Positions 19,602 through 28,246 of a stretch of DNA of 45,313 nt are shown one piece after another. Both the position numbers and the translations under genes were made by a program. Below the pieces are notes generated by a model that was not told where the DNA came from, did not search any database, and saw only the letters and a program-made list of their open reading frames with translations. The stretch spans positions 1,404,941 through 1,450,253 of the forward strand of contig MJCC01000001.1 in the NCBI GenBank assembly GCA_001766655.1. Direction: 5' to 3'. This DNA comes from Phytomonas francai (taxonomy: Eukaryota > Euglenozoa > Kinetoplastea > Trypanosomatida > Trypanosomatidae). Numbering within the stretch: position 1 is the stretch's first letter; each line of letters begins with the position of its first letter.

Positions 19602-21168
19602 CTCTTTTCTCAATGTTTACGTAAACCTTTCTAGAAGAGTTTGATTTAATTAGCAATTCGCGAATTATCATTTATAAAATTCCAATAAGGTTTATAGTGA
19701 GGGGGGGGGGGAAGTATTTGCTAGTAATTAGTCGCAACGCGACAACCAAACAAATGTTTTACCAATAACTTAACGAAAACAGGAGAAACATATAAGGAAA
19801 TGACTATTCTTTATTTAGATTTTTTTGTTTCATATCTACATATGTTTAACTTATGATAGTGCTATTATTTGTTATCTGTTGCATTTTTTCTGCAAAGGAA
19901 CGCTTAATAGAAACTGAAGACTAAATTTCAACGGTACATTAATAAATGACAAATTATTAACATTGGGTTGGAATATGATGTTATTGCTATTATTATTATT
20001 ATTCCCAATCCTTTCTAGTCTTTTCCCTTGTTCCCAAGTTTAACTGTTGCGCTATTTTATCGAAAAGCTTATATATCATACGTTTCACAGTGACTCGGCG
20101 GGAATCAAAATTTGAGATTTTATCATGAATGGTTATCCTTAAGAACACTTAAACTTTCTAATGATCGATCGAAACAGCAAGCGCATTTGTTTTTTATCTT
20201 CTTTTCCCGTCATTTTAACAACCCCTCACGACATTTTAGACACTAAACCAATATAGCTAATAACTTCAGTAATAGTGAGTCATTTCTTGCAGTTGTAATG
20301 AGCCAAGAAAACTGTAGTATTCTTTCCCTATCACCTGAGTTGCGAATGAAAAAATGATAACAAAAACGGTGCGGGCGAGAGGATTCAGACTTGGACCCCA
20401 GAATCAGTGAGAATCGAATTGTAAACTGAGAAAGCCGTGATTAGGATCCTAATATTACCGTATAATGTAGACGATAGCGGCATTAAAATAACGTTTCTTC
20501 TTTTGGATGCCGAAAAGGTGTGCATAGCTGCTTGATATTATATCGAACACTTATTATGAAACACGTTGAATCTAAAAATCTCACCTCTACTATTGTCTTA
20601 CAGATGATACTGGTAGGGATCTTGAATATCGGCTTGCCTGAATCCTTATAAGCAAAGGCATTATGAAGCCATTTTCTTTTATATTTCTTTAAGACTTCCC
20701 CGAGCACGCCATGCTACGTTACGATTCTATCACACCTGTTCGAGACTTTTAAGGGGACTCACTGATGACAGAATCCTTGTGCATTTCATCAAGAAACAGA
20801 GGGGTTTATATCAGACAAACTTGTGATTAAGTCACCTATTTTATATAATATAGGGGACGGAGGAAATTATTTTTAGATAATATTTAATATTTCACCTGAG
20901 AGCGTTAATTAGAGTTCACAGGAAGGAGTTTTGAAAATTGAGTATTTCTGCGTAAAGCATACGGTATGAAGCAATTGAATAGTGGTCTATTTTAATACAT
21001 TTATTAGGGGATGACCTATTCTTAGCCATATTTAATTTTGTAAACAATGCTTTTCTGTTATCTATTCCGAAATTCAGTCCATTTTTATTCTCATTCATTG
21101 CTGCTGGATGACATGAACCATATCAATGTGTTGATATTGATAGCTGCTTTTACCAAGTTTTGCATCTG

Positions 21169-21195
21169 AACAATAAAAAACCCTTTTTTATTGTT
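21169..21195. repeat. Perfect 12-bp inverted repeat with 3-nt loop
   Basis: AACAATAAAAAA at 21169-21180 and its exact complement at 21184-21195 are separated by CCC. It resembles a bacterial intrinsic terminator in form, but in this context the function is unknown. Confidence 0.6.
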
Positions 21196-21781
21196 GTCCA
21201 TATGAATAATTAATTAAGTGAAGGTGGTGGTGAATCGCATTTTCCGTTTCCTATACTGACTAAAGTTGGGTTATTGATCGAATAGTATTAGTCAAAGTGA
21301 ATATCAATGCAAATAGTGAAATTAAAGCAGAATTTACTTATCTGGTTATACTCTGCTATTTCTTTTTCACGGTTGTTAGAAAAAGAATATGTGTGTCTTA
21401 TTTTATTATTATTATTATTATTCCACCAACAGGCATATCACTAAGTTGTTTACATTGGTTTGTGGAAGTCGATTTTTCAAAAATGTTACCTAATTTGATG
21501 AAAAATTAGGTATAAAAATTCGCTTTCATGCATTTTCATTTTTCCCTTTACATTATTCTTACTCTGTATTATGAATGTGCTCTTCTAATGGTTTTGAAAA
21601 AAAATGCAGAATGTATTTTAAATCTTTTTTTTTGCGATTTTTTTGTCATAATTTAACAGTAAATAATCCAGACATTTACTTTCCCATCGTGCTTAGCTAC
21701 CATCTACACCCATACGCACACCCCTCCCTTTCCAAGAGGAGTCTTTACGAGGAGGAATATAAGGCCGTTAGCACGTGCGCA

Positions 21782-21842
21782 GTCGTCTCATTCTTCCTGT
21801 GTCTTCCCTACCATCCGAATCCTTTAGTTAGACTTCCTATAG
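21782..21842 (+). promoter_or_regulatory. Pyrimidine tract and AG sites before the 209-aa gene
   Basis: A C/T-rich stretch at about 21782-21812 is followed by AG at 21826-21827, 21830-21831 and 21841-21842. No ATG occurs before 21855. Confidence 0.5.
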
Positions 21843-21854
21843 CAGCAGCCAAGG

Positions 21855-22484
21855 ATGCAACCGTTTCACTTTGTTGAACCGGGCTACAATAATGAGGCTT
21901 CCTTTATGGGCCCGTGCGAGATGGACCACGTTGACTTCATCCCGTCAAAGGCGATCCCTTGTGACACTCTGAGCCAGGGTCAGAGCTGGATTGGGCGGCC
22001 TCCTCCGCCGGCGAACGCGGCCAACCTCTCCGCTCGGAAGGGCAGCATCTACCAGGGCCTTCGCAATCGCGAGACGCAGGCGACTGCCAACTTCTGGGGT
22101 ATCGACATCCCAACCGCGGAGGACGTCGCCGCACAGTTTTACGGCGACATGGCATACCGCCGTGAGGGTCAATCGGTGAACGGCCTACGCCCCATTTGTA
22201 CCTTTCGTGGGATGGTTAATAATGGGCAAGACCTCGGCAAGCCTCGCCGCGTCTCCACCCGCCGCAATACGCAGGATCGGGGCAGCACCGGGTACGGCGG
22301 AATCGCATTCAAGCGCGCTGTCTCTATGTCCAGGGGTGAGCCCGCAGGGTTAGGGCTCTTCCCCATGCCAATGATGGTTCCCTCAGAACCGTGCCTAGAA
22401 CCTGGCTTTCCATGGGAGGCCCTAGAGGTGGAGGAGGAGGATCCTGTAGGCTCCGTGAGCGTGTTGGAAAAGGCTCCTCAGTGA
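21855..22484 (+). CDS. Hypothetical protein (209 aa) within the pseudokinesin array
   Basis: The ATG at 21855 is the first after the predicted splice acceptor, and the frame ends in TGA at 22482-22484. The protein is rich in Gly, Pro, Arg and aromatic residues. It has R-P-P-P-P near residue 50, a central part with W-G-I-D-I-P-T-A-E-D-V-A near 80, an Arg-rich stretch with repeated R-R-x-S/N-T near 135, and an acidic C-terminus containing E-V-E-E-E-D-P. No enzyme motif, membrane segment or repeat is seen, and no family is recognised. GC content is well above the flanks, which supports coding. It lies between the first and second pseudokinesin genes but shares no domain with them. Co-function is possible but unproven. 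Confidence 0.75.
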   Translation: MQPFHFVEPGYNNEASFMGPCEMDHVDFIPSKAIPCDTLSQGQSWIGRPPPPANAANLSARKGSIYQGLRNRETQATANFWGIDIPTAEDVAAQFYGDMAYRREGQSVNGLRPICTFRGMVNNGQDLGKPRRVSTRRNTQDRGSTGYGGIAFKRAVSMSRGEPAGLGLFPMPMMVPSEPCLEPGFPWEALEVEEEDPVGSVSVLEKAPQ

Positions 22485-22611
22485 AGTTAAGCAGTTTCCC
22501 CTGTCTTTTGTTTATACAGGGGCAAATTTATTGAGATAGACTGGATTTTTAACTAAGGTATTTTTTTTTTAAATGAGCTCTGTTGCCTTAAACCAAAATT
22601 ATATCATACGT

Positions 22612-22636
22612 ACACACACACACACACACACACACA
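22612..22636. repeat. (CA)n microsatellite
   Basis: About twelve uninterrupted AC/CA dinucleotides, followed by a TATATG-type stretch. Confidence 0.9.
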
Positions 22637-23800
22637 TATGTATATATGTATGATATAGGGAACAGTCTTTTGCGTTGTTTTTGTCCTTTTTTTTTGAATT
22701 TCAAACATTAAATGAATATTTTATTAACAAAAAATGACTTCACTATTGTATAGTTCTAATTTATATTCATAGTTGATTAAGATTCATCGTATCTATGCGT
22801 AAAAAGGGGAACAAAAATAATTATATACTGATAGAAAATACAATTTATATCAATACCATTCTTATTGAGCGTATCGTTTGCTTATTAAGGATGACAAAAT
22901 GTATGTGTGTATGTGGAGAGGCATAGTGATATATACCTATCTTTTTCCTTGATCTTTCAATTTAAATTTGCTCTTTTATTTGATGTCATTTCTTTCCTGT
23001 GCTACAGTGGCGATATTTTATTATTTAACGAAAAATGGGAACACTTATGTTTCCGTGATCGTATTTCGTTTTCTATATTTGCCCTTTTTTCCCTTAGCGT
23101 ATATTTTTAAAAATTGGATGATGGCCAAAACAACGTAAAGAGTTATTACTCTTGTTTCTATCTTAGAACTTCTAAAAAATACAAAAAAGGAAGAGTCTTT
23201 TGATCTGTAACTTCTCAATCATTTTCTGACGATATTTAAATAACAAAGTAGTACATTTTTATTGTTCCTTACCTAAATTATTAAAAGTCTTTAATGGCAT
23301 CAATAAACACATACTAAGAAAATGTTATTTAAAATTTACTTTGCTTTCTATACGGTTAATATTATAAGTGTGACAGTACGTATCTTATTTTAGGGATTGC
23401 ATCGATCTCTTATGTCATTGTGTTTATTTATAACCTAACAATATGACGGAAAAAAATTTGTCAGTTCTTTTTTCCTTTTTATTTTTCTGCCACTATAGTT
23501 TATGTGCTAGTTTGTTAAAATCTTTCATTTTATGTTAATATGTATTGTATGCAGTTTTAAGCGATATATTTTAATATTGCTACTCTGAATATTGTTATTT
23601 AAAGAATTTTGTCTACTAGTGACTATTTTCCGTTTTTAAATATTCAGGCTTCGATTCTCTTGTTGTGAAGGCGATAGTTCATATGGAGACACTTACACTG
23701 ATGTAATGATGTTTTTTATATCATACTATAGTATTAAAATTTTATCAGATGGCATCCTTTCTTCAAAATTTTACTTTCTTTTCATCAAATATTTAATCCA

Positions 23801-23823
23801 TATATATATATATATATATATAT
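23801..23823. repeat. (TA)n microsatellite
   Basis: Uninterrupted TA dinucleotides in an AT-rich spacer. Confidence 0.9.
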
Positions 23824-24032
23824 TTAGAGTTAATTTTAATTTAACTAAACGTATTCTTTTTAGGTTTTTTTTTTCAAAGGTTCATTTTTATTTCTATTTT
23901 CTACTGTGCTGTTACCAAGTACTTGCTTTTGCATTTTTTTGTGATTTTGTAGAGTGCTATAAACGGGAAAGGCGAGTATAAAGACAAAAGATACCTATCT
24001 ATTTCAATAGTGCGATTCAAAACCCAACAACA

Positions 24033-26720
24033 ATGAGTTTGGTCCAACCACAAGAATCAACTGCAGTCGATATTATACCTAGTCTTCCTCGGCCAAGCTC
24101 AATTTTACAGAAACAAAGCAGCTTTACAAAGGGCAGCAAAAGAGCTCTCCCCTCGTCTGAAGCGAATTGTGGCGCCGTCATAACAACGCCTGGTTTCACT
24201 GAGAGTAAACCTATCAATGTGGTGAATGCTGTAAACCCGAGAAACAATCCAGCCATAGATAATAGATCTAAAGTTTCCCCTTTATTTGAGTCAGGACAAG
24301 ATGCAGAGGCAATAAAGAAGCTTCCAATTTCTTATCCAGCTTCAGTTCCACCTCAATCTGCACCCATACCCAGATTTACACGAGCGCCTGTACCTTCACC
24401 TGCACTTCCACCTGCACATTTATCCGAAGTCACTCCCACAACTGCATCCTTACCTCTATCCTTACCTGCACGTGCACCTGAAACTGCGTCTGTCCCTGCA
24501 CATCTACATGGATCTGTACCTGCACGTGCACCTGAAACTCCGTCCGCATCTCCACGTGCACATGGATCTGTACCTGCACGTGCACCTGAAAATCCGTCCG
24601 CATCTCCACGTGCACATGGATCTGTACCTGCACGTTCACCTGAAACTGCGTCTGTCCCTTCACGTGCACATGGATCCCAACCCTCACGTGTTTCTGCAAA
24701 AAAAACCACCCATGAGCCTGCTAAGAAGAAACTATCGGCACCTAAATCAACTCAGCGTACCATAACAAGAGATTCCACCTCTCAGAGGCTGTCCAAGGAA
24801 AGAAAGTCGCAGGAGCCGGGGGGCGTCAGATGTCTATCCGACGTGTTGCCACAGCCAGAGGCGAGGGATCCAAAAGCGACTTATTCTCTGCCAGCAAAAG
24901 ATCCTTTATCATGTAACAACAGCCTTGGGCCCGCGGGCTTCGGAAGCTTTTGCTATGGGATGGGTTCTATGGGACCCATAGGATACCAAAACCCTTTCTA
25001 TGGTGGAAGCATGTATGGTCTAATAGGTTCAACTTACGGTAGCATGGGACCCAGACAATTGTCAGGCATGGGTTCTTTCATGTACAGGGGCATGGAAGGC
25101 GGGATGCCGGGATGCGCGTTCAATCTATATCCTAGTACATATGGCAGCTTTCGATATTTAGGAAACCCTTCAATGGATCCTATGCGTATGGGTAGCCTTA
25201 TGGGCAGCCTTAACGGCTCGTTCTACGAACCTCGAGGGTTTGGCTCCATTTTGAATTCATCCATGTATGATAATCCTTATATGGACAACGGATCTTTTAA
25301 GTTGTCTATTGCAAGGAGAGACAGTGGCTACGGAATCGCAGCGCAGTGGTCCAGCTTGGCGAATATGTCAGGCATGGATTGTCCTCAGGAGCGTCCGATA
25401 AGCAGCTACGGTGGGCTCGAACCGAAATACAGCTTTTGCATTGAAAATCAGTATCTGCAAAGCCAACCGGAAACTTGTGCTCCTATTAGGCGTAGCGGCC
25501 GCCGTGGGGGTCACTCTTGCACTGACGCCAAAAGTGAGAATCCGGTGAGGAAGCCGATTAACAGCGAAATCGATATCAAACGAGCCACTGAGACCGATGA
25601 CAAAAGAGACGGGCCCTCATCTATGAAACAGGATTCTTCAGCCTTTAATCTTACTGCTAAGACAAATGGGGCTAGTCATAACCCTCGCGCCGCAGTTCCA
25701 ACTTCCCACGATGTTCATACCCTGTTGATTGTGGACAAGGGTGCTAGAAACAACCCTGATATTGTGGTTAGCGATCCTAACACGGTAGTACTTCAGAAAA
25801 ACGGTAGGAGTGAAACCTTTGAGTGTGATGAGGCTTTGAAGCGTACTAACACATCAGGTGAAGTTGACTCCGTCCTCTTTTCATATCTTCGTTCTAACTG
25901 GCTCGCGGGGCACTGCTCGGCAATTTTGGTCTGCGCTGGCAAAGGCAAGGATAAGGATGCGATTTGCATTGCTCACAACATGGTAATGAGATGCCTGGAG
26001 CGGTTGGAAAAGGCACCTGTAACCTCGTTTGATGTCACCATCACCATGTGCCAGCTTCGCGGGGCGAACCAAGGCCTCGACCTTCTTAATGGATCGACCA
26101 GCTACGAGAATTTGAAGCAAGGTTCTCATCCCGTCTACGGCCCATGCTTGCTTGGAGTCACAACGATAGTAGTACAAGATGCAAAGGACTGCGTAGATAC
26201 ACTCAAAAAGGGCATTGCACAAGCTCGAGGAATGGACGAAATTGTTGTAGCCTTCTTGGTGTTGAAGACAGTGCGAAAGAGTTCCTCTGGCACGGACGTG
26301 TTTCTCTCCTCGCTATGCATTGCTTATTTTCATGAAGAGGCACACCATATTATAGACCTTAAGGACAAGTCTTCGATATCTCCACACCGTGTCTTCCGAT
26401 ATGCTGTAGGTGGTGCTTGTGTATGTGTCAGCATGGTAGTTTTAGATGAGAATGACACCAATGCTTTGGGATACTTGGAAGCTCAACGAAAGGTTCGAGA
26501 GGTTAAGAATAAGCCGCCACGTAGCGGAAACGTGCGTAGATTTATTGAATTCACGGATAAGGAAATTGCACATCAAAAAGAAAAACTAGGTTCTTCCTCA
26601 GGAACCGAGCTAAGTCAGCGCGAAATGCAGATCAAACGTATGGAACAGATGTCAGAGGATTCGAGGGCAATTTTAAATGATCCAGAGCATAGTCAACCAA
26701 AGGGCTATATGATGTCCTGA
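24033..26720 (+). CDS. Pseudokinesin-domain protein with Pro/Ala/Arg repeats and Gly/Met/Tyr-rich region (895 aa)
   Basis: Residues about 100-230 are Pro/Ala/Ser-rich and include an 18-residue repeat of the form G-S-V-P-A-R-A-P-E-x-x-S-x-x-x-R-A-H. Residues about 300-440 are rich in Gly, Ser, Met and Tyr with recurring G-S-M-G-P and G-S-M-Y-G. Residues about 561-830 resemble a decayed kinesin motor: V-H-T-L-L-I-V at the start, F-E-C-D before an E-V-D-S-V helix, L-A-G-H-C-S-A-I-L-V-C-A-G-K-G-K-D at the P-loop position, and Y-A-V-G-G ... V-R-E-V-K-N-K-P-P at the end. The P-loop has no G-K-T/S, and both switch motifs are absent. The tail reads P-R-S-G-N-V-R-R-F and ends in D-P-E-H-S-Q-P-K-G-Y. 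It is probably a non-motor cytoskeletal component (inference). Confidence 0.75.
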   Translation: MSLVQPQESTAVDIIPSLPRPSSILQKQSSFTKGSKRALPSSEANCGAVITTPGFTESKPINVVNAVNPRNNPAIDNRSKVSPLFESGQDAEAIKKLPISYPASVPPQSAPIPRFTRAPVPSPALPPAHLSEVTPTTASLPLSLPARAPETASVPAHLHGSVPARAPETPSASPRAHGSVPARAPENPSASPRAHGSVPARSPETASVPSRAHGSQPSRVSAKKTTHEPAKKKLSAPKSTQRTITRDSTSQRLSKERKSQEPGGVRCLSDVLPQPEARDPKATYSLPAKDPLSCNNSLGPAGFGSFCYGMGSMGPIGYQNPFYGGSMYGLIGSTYGSMGPRQLSGMGSFMYRGMEGGMPGCAFNLYPSTYGSFRYLGNPSMDPMRMGSLMGSLNGSFYEPRGFGSILNSSMYDNPYMDNGSFKLSIARRDSGYGIAAQWSSLANMSGMDCPQERPISSYGGLEPKYSFCIENQYLQSQPETCAPIRRSGRRGGHSCTDAKSENPVRKPINSEIDIKRATETDDKRDGPSSMKQDSSAFNLTAKTNGASHNPRAAVPTSHDVHTLLIVDKGARNNPDIVVSDPNTVVLQKNGRSETFECDEALKRTNTSGEVDSVLFSYLRSNWLAGHCSAILVCAGKGKDKDAICIAHNMVMRCLERLEKAPVTSFDVTITMCQLRGANQGLDLLNGSTSYENLKQGSHPVYGPCLLGVTTIVVQDAKDCVDTLKKGIAQARGMDEIVVAFLVLKTVRKSSSGTDVFLSSLCIAYFHEEAHHIIDLKDKSSISPHRVFRYAVGGACVCVSMVVLDENDTNALGYLEAQRKVREVKNKPPRSGNVRRFIEFTDKEIAHQKEKLGSSSGTELSQREMQIKRMEQMSEDSRAILNDPEHSQPKGYMMS
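24510..24671 (+). repeat. 54-bp coding tandem repeat, three full units
   Basis: Units start at 24510, 24564 and 24618, each 54 bp (18 codons). A partial, more diverged unit precedes (about 24460-24509) and another follows from 24672. The repeat encodes the Pro/Ala/Arg-rich segment. Confidence 0.9.
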
Positions 26721-28246
26721 CGTGTCGCATAGTTTATCTTCGATAGGCTTTTTTTCTTACTAAGGTGCTTCACAAGTTGGATAGGGTTAGTCATACTTTT
26801 TTTTTGAAAATTTTATAATACTTTATTAATATTGTTATTCAGAAAATAGCTTTCTTTTAATGCACGAATTTCGATAAGATTTTATTGTTTATAGTTCTAT
26901 ATGTGCATTTTTATGATTTCTATTATCATTATTATTATTATTGAGTATGATATTGTATCCTTTTATCAACTGCTGATATCTATTTACGTATCCGCTACAT
27001 ATGAGGTTTAAAATGCGACTTAGAGTGATAAACATCAATGCATTTTTATTGTATTTAGAAGCGGGGAAAACAGATACGCATTGTGATTTATTATTCTAAT
27101 GCCTGTGCCCCACATAGTCTTTCCCCTCCGAAACATGAGCTGAGCCATCTAACAAACGTTGTTAAATTTTTGTCATCCCGGATTCAGTTCATTTCGTTCT
27201 TATCTGTTTCTTTATTAGTAATTCCTTCCCTTGACTTTTTTACTATTTCATGCCTTTTCGAAAATCTGCTTCTTATGATGAAAGTGTATAATTATGAGCA
27301 CTGGGACATGTGAAATTTTGTATATATACGCATATATATATTTGGTTGGAAGCCGCATAAAACTTTTAGAACTGGTTTATTTTTTCTTCTAAAGAAGGCT
27401 TTTTCATTTTACTTTTTTGCTTAAAAAGTGAAGCAAAATCAACAGGATTCCCGACACCCTTAGAAGTTTTTTTTTTTTGGAAAAATTTCTATTGGAATCA
27501 ATATTTTACGCATAAAATATGCATATGTATATATCAATAATTCGGTTGGGTTATTATATTCAATTATTTAGTTAGTGCTCACTTTTTTCTTTAATACCTA
27601 ATATATGCATAATTTTTTAATACTTGATTTATTCTTTTACATCATATTAATAGGAATTATTTACCAGTTTCATGTTCGTATATGATTGCTTTTCATATTC
27701 ATATATATATATATCTATTGCTTTGTTGTGTGTAATGGGTTTATTATTACTATAATTTTCTCTAAAGGGAGGAAAAAGGGGTGAGGTATACGATGTGCTT
27801 ATATGTATACATACACTTATTAACAAAGATGTTTACTTTCACTTGTTGAAATTATTCAACGTTCTACAAATATTTGTCCTAATGTACAACTCTATACATA
27901 GTGATAAAAGTAACATAAGCATCTGAATGAAAATCGTACGTCTAAAATAAAAAATGATGAGCTATCCGTTTTTTTCTTTTAATATAAAGAAGGTGACAAA
28001 ATGTGTCTGAGCGGTGAAACTTTGTAATATCTATATTTAGTGCTGATTTGAGAATACCCGATATATAAATGTGAAGGATTTTGACTACCAATCTATCTAT
28101 GTTTGCGGAGTCTTCTGAGTTAAGACAGTACTCTATGTTCAACTTTTTCTTTATTCTTTCCTTTAGTTCAATAAACACTGTTCCCTTATAAGCTTAGGAA
28201 CCTTTATTTGTTTCAGATTGTTTTGTTTTTTGCTTGAGCTTATTTT
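26721..28246. other. Intergenic region
   Basis: 1.5 kb of AT-rich sequence with ATT and TA repeats and no credible gene. TTTCAG at 28211-28216 is a likely splice acceptor for the next gene, since the first ATG after it is at 28247. Confidence 0.55.

Larger units (their letters stand above)
19602..21854. other. Intergenic region
   Basis: 2.25 kb of AT-rich sequence without a credible gene. It contains an 11-base G run at 19701-19711, ATT repeats near 19985 and 21405, and a perfect short hairpin at 21169-21195. Confidence 0.55.
22485..24032. other. Intergenic region
   Basis: 1.5 kb of very AT-rich sequence with a (CA)n run and a (TA)n run, and no credible gene. A GTAGAG acceptor-like site near 23950 follows T-rich tracts; no ATG lies between it and 24033. 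Confidence 0.55.

Noticed and set aside
20349..20427. Possible C/D snoRNA (ATGATAA and CTGA at about 78-base spacing)
   Set aside because: The boxes are imperfect, no terminal stem is seen and no guide match could be tested.
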